NCBI GenBank assembly: GCA_947176285.1
Contig: CAMWQF010000022.1
Coordinates: 1-18,337, forward strand
Direction: 5' to 3'
DNA from: an uncultured Porphyromonadaceae bacterium
GTDB taxonomy: Bacteria; Bacteroidota; Bacteroidia; Bacteroidales; Muribaculaceae
DNA length: 18,337 nt
A program made the translations under genes and the position numbers. Positions 5,884-11,986 of this stretch are shown here, piece by piece (the first letter of the stretch is position 1; the number at the start of each line of letters is the position of its first letter). Below the pieces are notes generated by a model. It worked only from the letters and a program-made list of their open reading frames with translations, was not told the DNA's origin and ran no database searches.

Positions 5884-7707
5884 ATGGGTTATGAAGGATA
5901 TGACTTTTGTGGCTGGGCATCGAAGAATAACTTAAAATGTCTGGATGGAAAAGTTATAAAATCTGGCGCTTTTAAAGCTCAGGACGGACAGAAGGTCCCG
6001 CTTGTGTGGAACCATGAACATAACGCAGTTGAGAAAGTTCTTGGCCATGCATATCTGGAGAATAGAGCAGAAGGTGTCTATGCCTATGCATATTTCAACA
6101 ATACTCCGGCAGGCGAACACGCCAAAAATACAGTGAAGCATGGGGATGTAACATCCATGAGTATTTGGGCGACCAATGTTCAGGCAGCCGGAAATGAAGT
6201 TATGCATGGTGTTATCAGAGAAGTAAGCCTTGTCTTAGCAGGGGCAAATCCCGGGGCATTTATCGAATCGGTTGTGTCGCACGGATATCCTTTCGATGAG
6301 GATGATGAAGAGGGCATTTTCTACACTGGGGAAGATATCATCATTCAGGAAAGCGAAGGGATTGTTTCGCATGCCGCAGAAGGGGATGAGGCTGGTAAAG
6401 GAAGTAAAGAAAAGGAAGATCCCACTGTTGGAGAAGTTCTAAATAGTTTGACCGATATTCAGAAGAAAGCGGTAGCTATCGTGATCGGTCAGGTTGCTTC
6501 TAAGGACGGCGAGGACGATGAAGAAAAGGAGGGTGAAGAAGTGAAACATAATGTTTTTGAAGGAAAAACACCTGAGGATCAGGGGAACGTTGGTGTTATT
6601 TCCCATGCCTTAAAGACAAAGATTTTGGAGGATGCAAGAAACACCAGATCTCTTAGGGAAGCCGTTAAAGTAAATCTCCAGGAAGGCGAATTTTTCCATT
6701 CTATTGATACCACTGGGATGGAAGTTGCCACGGGAACAAGTACTTACGGAATTAATGATATGGACATGTTGTTCCCCGAGTATAAGAATTTAAATATGCC
6801 CCCGGAATTCATTTCCAGAAATATGGAGTGGGTTACGGATGTTCTTACCAACGTGAGCAAGAGTCCGTTCGCAAGGATCAAGACCATGTTTGCCGATATT
6901 ACTGAGGATGAAGCCAGAGCAAAGGGGTATATCAAGGGTAAAGAGAAGAAGTCGGAGGTGTTCTCCCTCTTGAAGAGAAAGACCGATCCTCAGACCGTAT
7001 ATAAGAAGCAGCAGTTTGACCGGGACGATATCCTGGATGTTACGGAGTTTGAGGTGATCCCTTGGGTTAAAAGTGAGATGCGTATTATGATGAATGAGGA
7101 GAAAGCCAGAGCAATGCTTATCGGTGATGGTCGTCTTGCGGATGATCCTGATAAGATTCAGGAGCAGTATATCCGGCCTATTGCCAGTGATGTTCCTTTG
7201 TTCAACATAACCGTAACTGTTAAAAAGAACTCCGGTGATGACGAGAGTAAATACGCGAAAGCGATAATGAGAGCTGCCCTCCGGTCCCGTAAGAGTTATA
7301 AAGGATCTGGAAATCCGACTTTCTATACAACGGAGGATGTTCTCACGGAGATGCTGCTTCTTGAAGACAATAACGGTCTCAGAATCTACAAGACAGTAGA
7401 GGAAGTTGCCACAGCCCTTCGGGTTAAGAAGATCGTAACGGTGGAACCCATGGAAGGGCACAAGGTTGAATACAACAAAACCGAGTATCCTTTGATTGGT
7501 ATCATCGTCAATATGACCGACTACAAGATGGGGAGGAATCCCAAGGTTAATCCGGACAACTTCTTCGAGGATTTCGACCTGGATTACAACCAGATGAAGT
7601 ATTTGCTGGAGGATCGTTTCTCTGGCGCTCTTGTGAAGCCCTATTCCGCAATTACACTGCTGCGTGATGAGGCTTCTTCAACGGTTACTCCGGCTTCCAC
7701 TTATTAA
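5884..7707 (+). CDS. Fused prohead protease-major capsid protein
   Basis: A 607-residue polyprotein with AAGGAGG ending at 5874, 9 nt before ATG 5884 (the in-frame TTG at 5878 is too close). Residues 1-130 are an HK97-type (S78) prohead protease: likely catalytic His44 in WNHEH, Ser93 in VTSMSIW and Glu113 in REVSLVLAGANPGA. Residues about 135-219 are an acidic, scaffold-like linker (delta-domain equivalent) with a helix LNSLTDIQKKAVAIVIGQ. Residues 220-607 are the HK97-fold major capsid protein, beginning KHNVF and including MDMLFPEYKNLN, the long E-loop-like charged region and a PWVKSEMRIMMNEEKARAML helix. The fusion would release capsid by self-cleavage or through an internal start (see 6526-6543). 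The capsid part has more G/C-rich, uniform codons than its neighbours, fitting high expression. Confidence 0.9.
   Translation: MGYEGYDFCGWASKNNLKCLDGKVIKSGAFKAQDGQKVPLVWNHEHNAVEKVLGHAYLENRAEGVYAYAYFNNTPAGEHAKNTVKHGDVTSMSIWATNVQAAGNEVMHGVIREVSLVLAGANPGAFIESVVSHGYPFDEDDEEGIFYTGEDIIIQESEGIVSHAAEGDEAGKGSKEKEDPTVGEVLNSLTDIQKKAVAIVIGQVASKDGEDDEEKEGEEVKHNVFEGKTPEDQGNVGVISHALKTKILEDARNTRSLREAVKVNLQEGEFFHSIDTTGMEVATGTSTYGINDMDMLFPEYKNLNMPPEFISRNMEWVTDVLTNVSKSPFARIKTMFADITEDEARAKGYIKGKEKKSEVFSLLKRKTDPQTVYKKQQFDRDDILDVTEFEVIPWVKSEMRIMMNEEKARAMLIGDGRLADDPDKIQEQYIRPIASDVPLFNITVTVKKNSGDDESKYAKAIMRAALRSRKSYKGSGNPTFYTTEDVLTEMLLLEDNNGLRIYKTVEEVATALRVKKIVTVEPMEGHKVEYNKTEYPLIGIIVNMTDYKMGRNPKVNPDNFFEDFDLDYNQMKYLLEDRFSGALVKPYSAITLLRDEASSTVTPASTY
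6526..6543 (+). promoter_or_regulatory. Internal ribosome binding site and in-frame GTG for capsid alone
   Basis: AAGGAGG (6526-6532) is followed 8 nt later by GTG (6541-6543) in the same frame as the fused protease-capsid gene. Starting here would give a 388-residue protein, MKHNVF..., without the protease and linker. From recall, free-standing capsid proteins of related phages begin with this same KHNVF segment, so the position is meaningful. The caution is that Glu/Lys/Gly codons of an acidic linker readily spell such a signal by chance. Confidence 0.5.
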
Positions 7708-7738
7708 AGCCCGAGGATTCATAATGGAGGGATAATTT

Positions 7739-8062
7739 ATGAAGTATTCTGGTAATATAGGATTCTGGGAAGGGGATATTGAGACTCCGCCTGGATCCGG
7801 GATATGGATTCCATCGATTGTCGAAAGACATTATGTAGGCGATGTGATATACAATTATAGGAAATTCAGCGAGGAAAGTGGAAAACAGAATGAAAATTTC
7901 AGAGTTTCCAATCGTATAAGCATTCTCGCCGATTTGTACTTTAAAACAAATTATCCCTCTATTCGGTACATTATCTGGAACGGAGTGAAATGGAAGGTTC
8001 CAACGGTTGAGGTAAGTTATCCAAGATTAATTTTGGAAATCGGGGAGGTATATAATGGCTAG
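7739..8062 (+). CDS. Head-closure-like head-tail joining protein
   Basis: A 107-residue protein; GGAGGG about 8 nt before ATG 7739. The pattern GNIGFWEGDIETPPGSGIW, VERHYVGDVIYNYRKF, VSNRISILADLY, then IRYIIWNGVKWKVPTVEVSYPRLILEIGEVYNG matches a small beta-rich protein found right after the capsid genes in many Firmicutes siphophages. It is usually taken as the head-closure (stopper) protein that seals the connector after packaging. Its position between capsid and tail terminator supports this. It overlaps the next gene by 8 bases, implying coupled translation. The name is by resemblance and position; sequence alone shows no active site. Confidence 0.65.
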   Translation: MKYSGNIGFWEGDIETPPGSGIWIPSIVERHYVGDVIYNYRKFSEESGKQNENFRVSNRISILADLYFKTNYPSIRYIIWNGVKWKVPTVEVSYPRLILEIGEVYNG

Positions 8063-8393
8063 ATCAAGGTTGGATCTTCATGAGATTCTGTGCGAGATCA
8101 TGCAACCATATTTGGATGATGAAAATAGAGAAGACCGCCGTGTGTATTTTCGATCGCCTTCGAATTCGGCTATGAGGTATCCTTGCATACGGTATGATTG
8201 TCCAGATATGGATATAAAATATGCTGATAATCGTCCATATATTGTGAAGAGAAGATACGATGTAACAGTCATCGATCCGAATCCCGATAGTTTAATTCCT
8301 GATAAGCTGTTGGAACTTCCATTTAGCGTCGGTTCCAGTAGAAATTACGTAGCAGAGGGTTTGAACCATTTTGTTATGACAATATTTTTTTGA
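8055..8393 (+). CDS. Tail terminator-like (tail completion) protein
   Basis: A 112-residue protein with GGGGAGGT about 6 nt before ATG 8055. The family pattern is visible: DLHEILCEIM at the N terminus, VYFRSPSNSAMRYPCIRYDC, then YADNRPYIVKRRYDVTVIDPNPDSLIPDKLLELP and a C-terminal YVAEGLNHFVMTIFF strand. These features match the small protein that ends tail-tube growth and joins the tail to the head in related siphophages. The start overlaps the preceding head-closure gene by 8 bases. In many relatives an HK97 gp10-like gene sits between these two; here that gene is found at 11612 instead. Confidence 0.65.
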   Translation: MARSRLDLHEILCEIMQPYLDDENREDRRVYFRSPSNSAMRYPCIRYDCPDMDIKYADNRPYIVKRRYDVTVIDPNPDSLIPDKLLELPFSVGSSRNYVAEGLNHFVMTIFF

Positions 8394-8404
8394 GGTGCTA
8401 TTGA

Positions 8405-8704
8405 ATGAAAAAAGCCATGATATGCCAACCTATGAGTGGAAAAACGGAAGAAGAAATTTTTGAAGAAAGAAAACAAGCCGTTTCTTTTCTTCGGAATAAG
8501 GGGTATGAAATTGCTGACACGTTTATCAACGATCATCGTTTCGATGAAAGCAATAATCCCCCGTTGGCTTATTTAGCCGAATCTCTTAAACTTATGGCAG
8601 AAGTGGATGCCGTATATTTTGTAAAGGGTTGGGAAAAGAAAAGAGGTTGCAGAATTGAACATGAAGCTGCAGTAGAGTATCTAATTGATATATTCTATGA
8701 ATAA
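8405..8704 (+). CDS. DUF4406 nucleoside 2-deoxyribosyltransferase-like protein
   Basis: A 99-residue protein; GAGGTG lies 7-8 nt before ATG 8405. It matches the DUF4406 pattern: an N-terminal strand with MICQPMSGKTEEEI (nucleotide-loop-like), an EERKQAVSFLRNKGYEIADTF segment, PLAYLAESLKLMAEVDAVYFVKGWEKKRGC, then IEHEAAVEY with a Glu (Glu85) equivalent to the catalytic nucleophile of nucleoside deoxyribosyltransferases. Such enzymes swap or release bases from deoxynucleosides or nucleotides; the substrate for DUF4406 is not known to me. It is not a morphogenesis gene but lies inside the head-tail block, between tail terminator and major tail protein, like an inserted accessory (moron) gene. 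Nucleotide scavenging, DNA modification or interference with nucleotide-signal defence are possible roles, all inference. Confidence 0.8.
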   Translation: MKKAMICQPMSGKTEEEIFEERKQAVSFLRNKGYEIADTFINDHRFDESNNPPLAYLAESLKLMAEVDAVYFVKGWEKKRGCRIEHEAAVEYLIDIFYE

Positions 8705-8721
8705 AAAAGGAGGAATGAACA

Positions 8722-9423
8722 ATGTCTAAGATCAAATGGGATCAGATTGGGGAACGCTTTTTCCAGACAGGTGTTGATCACGGCGTTCTCTATCCCCAGA
8801 AAGACGGGGGATATCCCAAGGGCGTAGCTTGGAACGGACTGGTTACCGTTACCGAGAACCCTTCTGGAGCGGAAGATAATCCCCTCTGGGCGGATAACAT
8901 CAAATATTTGAATCTGAAATCGGCAGAAGAGCTGGGTCTTACGATCGAGTGCTACACCTATCCCGATGAATGGAAGGCCTGCAATGGTGAATCCACCCTG
9001 ATCAAGGGCGTCACCTTGGGGCAGCAGAGGAGAAACACTTTCGGATTCTCATACAGAACCAAGAAAGGAAATGATACGGAAGGGGAAGATTACGGTTATA
9101 TCCTTCATCTGATTTATGGATGCTCCGCTTCTCCGTCTGAGAAATCCCATTCCACAGTGAATGAGAACCCGGAAGCAATCACATTCAGTTACGAGATCAG
9201 TACCACTGGCGTTGCAGTAAGCGGAAAAGGTCCCGATGGAAAACCGTTTAAGCCGGCTTCGTCTCTCGAGATCGACTCCATCGAAGCAGGCCCTGAGGCA
9301 ATGGAAGCTATCGAGGCAATTCTCTACGGATCAGACACCGAGGATGGAAGACTTCCGCTTCCCGATGAACTCAAGACAATTCTGGAAGGTGTTGTTTCCG
9401 GCCCGGTAGAGTCAAGTTTTTAA
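8722..9423 (+). CDS. Major tail tube protein
   Basis: A 233-residue protein with AAGGAGG 8 nt before ATG 8722. The recognisable core of this Firmicutes siphophage tail tube family is present: an N-terminal IKWDQIGERFFQTGVDHGVLYP, GVAWNGLVTVTENPSGAE, ADNIKYLNLKSAEELGLTIE, YTYPDEWKACNG, TLGQQRRNTFGFSYRT and YGYILHLIYGCSASPSEKS, then FSYEISTTGVAV. It polymerises into the tail tube around the tape measure. The C-terminal part (about 170-233) is less conserved and runs into an acidic end. Codons are markedly more G/C-rich and uniform than in neighbouring genes, as expected for an abundant protein. A terminator-like hairpin follows at 9444. Confidence 0.92.
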   Translation: MSKIKWDQIGERFFQTGVDHGVLYPQKDGGYPKGVAWNGLVTVTENPSGAEDNPLWADNIKYLNLKSAEELGLTIECYTYPDEWKACNGESTLIKGVTLGQQRRNTFGFSYRTKKGNDTEGEDYGYILHLIYGCSASPSEKSHSTVNENPEAITFSYEISTTGVAVSGKGPDGKPFKPASSLEIDSIEAGPEAMEAIEAILYGSDTEDGRLPLPDELKTILEGVVSGPVESSF

Positions 9424-9443
9424 GGATCGAAAATTCATAATCA

Positions 9444-9476
9444 AAGAGGGTCTCTAAAAACGGGATCCTCTTCTTT
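9444..9476 (+). terminator. Terminator-like hairpin after the major tail protein
   Basis: AAGAGGGTCTC (9444-9454) pairs with GGGATCCTCTT (9462-9472): 11 pairs including two G-T wobbles, with loop TAAAAAC. A short, impure T-run (TTCTTT, 9471-9476) follows. It lies between the abundant major tail protein and the low-abundance chaperones, so it could act as a partial terminator or an mRNA-stabilising hairpin that steps expression down. The weak T-run suggests incomplete termination. Confidence 0.55.
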
Positions 9477-9496
9477 GGAAAGGCAGGTATTACGAA

Positions 9497-9979
9497 ATGG
9501 TATGTAGAACAATAGAATACACCGATTATCTCGGGAATAAGCGTAAAGAAGATTTTTATTTCCATCTGAACAAGGCTGACATTATAAAGCTTATGGCTAC
9601 GGAGGGGGATTACACGCTGGATAAGGTCCTGGAGAAAATCGGGAAAGAGCGGAACGGGAAGAAGGCACTCGAGTTTATCGATCAGCTCATTTATATGTCA
9701 TATGGTGAAAGATCCATTGACGGCAGGCAGTTCAAAAGAACCAAAGAAGTGAAGGAAGCTTTCCTGGAGACAGAAGCCTATTCGATCCTTTTCTCAGAAT
9801 TGGTCAGCAGTGCAGAGGCCGCTGCAAAGTTTGTTACAGAAATAATCCCTGCTGAGATGGTCGATGCAATAACCGAAGCCATTCGCGAGAATCCGGACGG
9901 TATACCTGCCGAAGTGAAAGATCTCATCCCGAAAACTTTGACAGAACATTCCAATCCCGCAGTTGCCCAGAATGCTTGA
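9497..9979 (+). CDS. Tail assembly chaperone, first product
   Basis: A 160-residue protein with AAGG/AGGT (9480-9488) about 8 nt before ATG 9497. The pattern IEYTDYLGNKRKEDFYFHLNKADI, FIDQLIYMSYGERSIDGRQF and EAFLETEAYSILFSELVSSAEAAAKFVTEIIPAEM is typical of the first of two tail assembly chaperone genes located between major tail protein and tape measure in Firmicutes siphophages (lambda gpG equivalent). These proteins keep the tape measure soluble while tail protein polymerises on it and are not in the finished virion. The last 8 bases overlap the start of the second chaperone in a different frame. The C terminus (about 125-160) is acidic and less conserved. Confidence 0.85.
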   Translation: MVCRTIEYTDYLGNKRKEDFYFHLNKADIIKLMATEGDYTLDKVLEKIGKERNGKKALEFIDQLIYMSYGERSIDGRQFKRTKEVKEAFLETEAYSILFSELVSSAEAAAKFVTEIIPAEMVDAITEAIRENPDGIPAEVKDLIPKTLTEHSNPAVAQNA

Positions 9980-10550
9980 AATATTCATTCCTGGTAGAAA
10001 GGGTATTTTCGATGATTCCCGTGGAGAATTTTTCGACATAAAAGATACGAAGATCCAGTTGGAGCATTCTTTGATATCATTAAGGAAATGGGAAGGAAAG
10101 TGGCATGTTCCTTTTCTTTCCACTGAATTGTCGTTTGAGCAAGTCATTGATTACATACGGTTTATGACCCTCAATTCCACGGGCATCGATCCTTTATCTT
10201 ATTATCTGATACCAGAAGATTCTTTAAAGTCGATATCGGAGTATATAAGGGATCCGATGACAGCCACTACATTTTCGGATGAGAAAGTGAAGATGGGCTA
10301 CTCCAGAAGGGCTGGAGAAATCGTTACGGCAGAAATAATCTATTACTGGATGATATCGCTTAACATTCCAGTTTCTTTTGAAAAGTGGCATTTGAACCAA
10401 TTGCTCGCTTTAATAAAGACTGTCAGCACCAAAAACGACGAAGCAAATCCCAACTCGACTGGAAAAATCAGGAAAGATCCAAGAGTGGCCGCGCTAGAAA
10501 GAGATAGAATTAACAATGAGCGCCGCCTAAAATATCGAACAAAGGGATGA
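9972..10550 (+). CDS. Tail assembly chaperone, second product
   Basis: A 192-residue protein from ATG 9972; an in-frame TTG at 9963 is a weaker alternative. The family pattern is clear: MLEIFIPGRKGIFDDSRGEF, IQLEHSLISLRKWEGKWHVPF, FEQVIDYIRFMTLN, YIRDPMTATTFSD, IVTAEIIYYWMISLNIPVSFEKWHLNQLLALIK, then a basic tail. It is the partner of the preceding chaperone (lambda gpT-like position). No ribosome binding site is visible before 9972, and the frame is +1 relative to the first gene. Translation must therefore be by termination-reinitiation at the 8-base overlap or by a ribosomal frameshift giving a fused protein. The fused form could be made only in the short window between the last frame stop (about 9940) and 9979. 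Confidence 0.88.
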   Translation: MLEIFIPGRKGIFDDSRGEFFDIKDTKIQLEHSLISLRKWEGKWHVPFLSTELSFEQVIDYIRFMTLNSTGIDPLSYYLIPEDSLKSISEYIRDPMTATTFSDEKVKMGYSRRAGEIVTAEIIYYWMISLNIPVSFEKWHLNQLLALIKTVSTKNDEANPNSTGKIRKDPRVAALERDRINNERRLKYRTKG

Positions 10551-10576
10551 ATAAACATTAAGGAGGTAAATTCATA

Positions 10577-11578
10577 ATGAGTGAGTATAGTCGTTTAGCA
10601 GTTATCAATCAGGCTAGAGCTTGGGTTGGAAAGAATGAAAAAGATGGAAGTTATCGGGAGATTATCGATGTGTATAACTCTGTTCCGGCAGCAATACTTC
10701 CCAGAAATCTCAAGATGAAATACACATGGTCTTGGTGCGCGGCATTTTGGTCCGCTCTTGCTATCAAGACTGGCTACACTGCTATTATGCCGATTGAAAT
10801 TTCCTGCGGTAATCTTCAGAAGCTGGCCGCAAATATGGGGATTTGGATTGAGAGTGACAATTTCATTCCCGATGTTGGGGATGCTGTTTTGTATGATTGG
10901 GAAGATGACAAGAATTACGCCGCCAGTGATAATCATGGGTGGCCCGATCACATTGGCATTATCGAGTATGTGAATCCTGCTTCTGGTTACATGATCGTGA
11001 TCGAAGGAAATTACAGCGATTCTGTAAAGCGGAGGACATTGTATATCAATGGGCGTTACATTCGTGGTTTCATCACCCCCAGATATACAAATGCAGCGAA
11101 CATCGTAATTCCTAATGCTTCGGTGACCAATTTCAGCGTTAAGGATATTGCCAGAAACGCCATAGCCGGGATGTATGGTAACCAGCCCAATCGGCAGAAA
11201 ATGATAGAAGATCTCGGTTACAACTACAAAGAGGTTCAGGCTGAGATAAACCGTATCCTGAATGGTTCTGCAGCAACCACAATCCTTCCCGAGCAGGATC
11301 AGAGTCAGCCGGTAACAAAGAGGGTCATCGGTAATGGAAAAGCAACCAATCTGGATAAATCTTATGCCGGAAAGTATGTTACAACGGCCGATCTGTATTG
11401 CAGGGATGCCGCCGGAACAAACAAAAAAGCCCTTTGTGTAATCCCCAAGGGTGTTACCGTTCGGAATTACGGCTATCTTTGCAAGGGGAGTCCCTACAGT
11501 TGGCTTTATGTTGAAGTGGTGATCGATGGTGTTATGTACGTCGGTTTCTGCTACGACAAGTATCTGAAAAAGATCTGA
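10577..11578 (+). CDS. Cell wall hydrolase: CHAP peptidase + CW_7 + SH3 domains
   Basis: A 333-residue lysin with AAGGAGG (10560-10566) 10 nt before ATG 10577. Residues about 1-172 are a CHAP-type amidase/peptidase domain: Cys54 in TWSWCAAFWSAL, His125 in PDHIGIIEYV and a polar third residue near EGNYS (143-147). Residues 187-229 match the CW_7 (Cpl-7-type) wall-binding repeat: VKDIARNAIAGMYGNQPNRQ, then LGYNYKEVQAEINRIL. Residues about 256-333 look like an SH3 wall-binding domain with several Cys. There is no signal peptide. It would cut peptidoglycan stems or cross-bridges. Its position inside the tail module, between chaperones and the tape measure, is unusual for an endolysin, which normally follows the tail fibre genes with a holin. 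It may be a virion-borne lysin or an endolysin moved here. Confidence 0.88.
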   Translation: MSEYSRLAVINQARAWVGKNEKDGSYREIIDVYNSVPAAILPRNLKMKYTWSWCAAFWSALAIKTGYTAIMPIEISCGNLQKLAANMGIWIESDNFIPDVGDAVLYDWEDDKNYAASDNHGWPDHIGIIEYVNPASGYMIVIEGNYSDSVKRRTLYINGRYIRGFITPRYTNAANIVIPNASVTNFSVKDIARNAIAGMYGNQPNRQKMIEDLGYNYKEVQAEINRILNGSAATTILPEQDQSQPVTKRVIGNGKATNLDKSYAGKYVTTADLYCRDAAGTNKKALCVIPKGVTVRNYGYLCKGSPYSWLYVEVVIDGVMYVGFCYDKYLKKI

Positions 11579-11611
11579 TCTTTTATAACAGTAACCGAGG
11601 TGGTGGTCTAA

Positions 11612-11986
11612 ATGATTTCTATAAGACAAAAAGGCGACTTCAGAAAGACTGAAAAATTTCTTAAAAAATCATTTGGTAGAGATTATCGAAGGATTTTGGA
11701 AAAGTACGCTCAATTGGGAGTAGAAGCATTATCCAACGCCACCCCGGTTGATACTGGTTTAACTGCCGCTTCTTGGGGATACGAAATAATTCAAAATGAG
11801 AACTATTTATCAATTCAGTGGAATAACTATAATATCCACAGAGGTATTAATATAGCCCTCATTATCCAATATGGACACGCTACGAGAAATGGCAGGTGGG
11901 TTGAAGGATTAGATTATATAAATCCGGCATTAAGACCAATATTTGAAAATATGGCAGATGCTGCATGGAAGGAGGTTACGTCATGA
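11612..11986 (+). CDS. HK97 gp10-like minor head-tail protein
   Basis: A 124-residue protein with a GAGGTGGTGG signal about 5 nt before ATG 11612. The pattern ISIRQKGDFRKTEKFLKKS, YAQLGVEALSNATPVDTGLTAASWGYEI, then IIQYGHATRNGRWVEG, DYINPALRPIFENMADAAWKEV is typical of the HK97 gp10-like family (neck or tail-completion component). The TPVDTG...S segment is the hallmark. It ends in ATGA overlapping the tape measure start, and its C-terminal codons contain the AAGGAGG used by that gene. In many phages of this group the gene lies between head-closure and tail-terminator genes, but a position next to the tape measure also occurs. Its exact structural role is not settled. Confidence 0.8.
   Translation: MISIRQKGDFRKTEKFLKKSFGRDYRRILEKYAQLGVEALSNATPVDTGLTAASWGYEIIQNENYLSIQWNNYNIHRGINIALIIQYGHATRNGRWVEGLDYINPALRPIFENMADAAWKEVTS

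Noticed and set aside
6790..7461. A 223-residue open frame on the minus strand
   Set aside because: Antisense to the conserved capsid coding sequence; its composition follows from codon use on the other strand.
10595..11629. A 344-residue open frame on the minus strand, longer than the + strand lysin it faces
   Set aside because: It is fully antisense to a gene with clear CHAP and CW_7 motifs, has no family pattern and would be the only minus-strand gene in the window.
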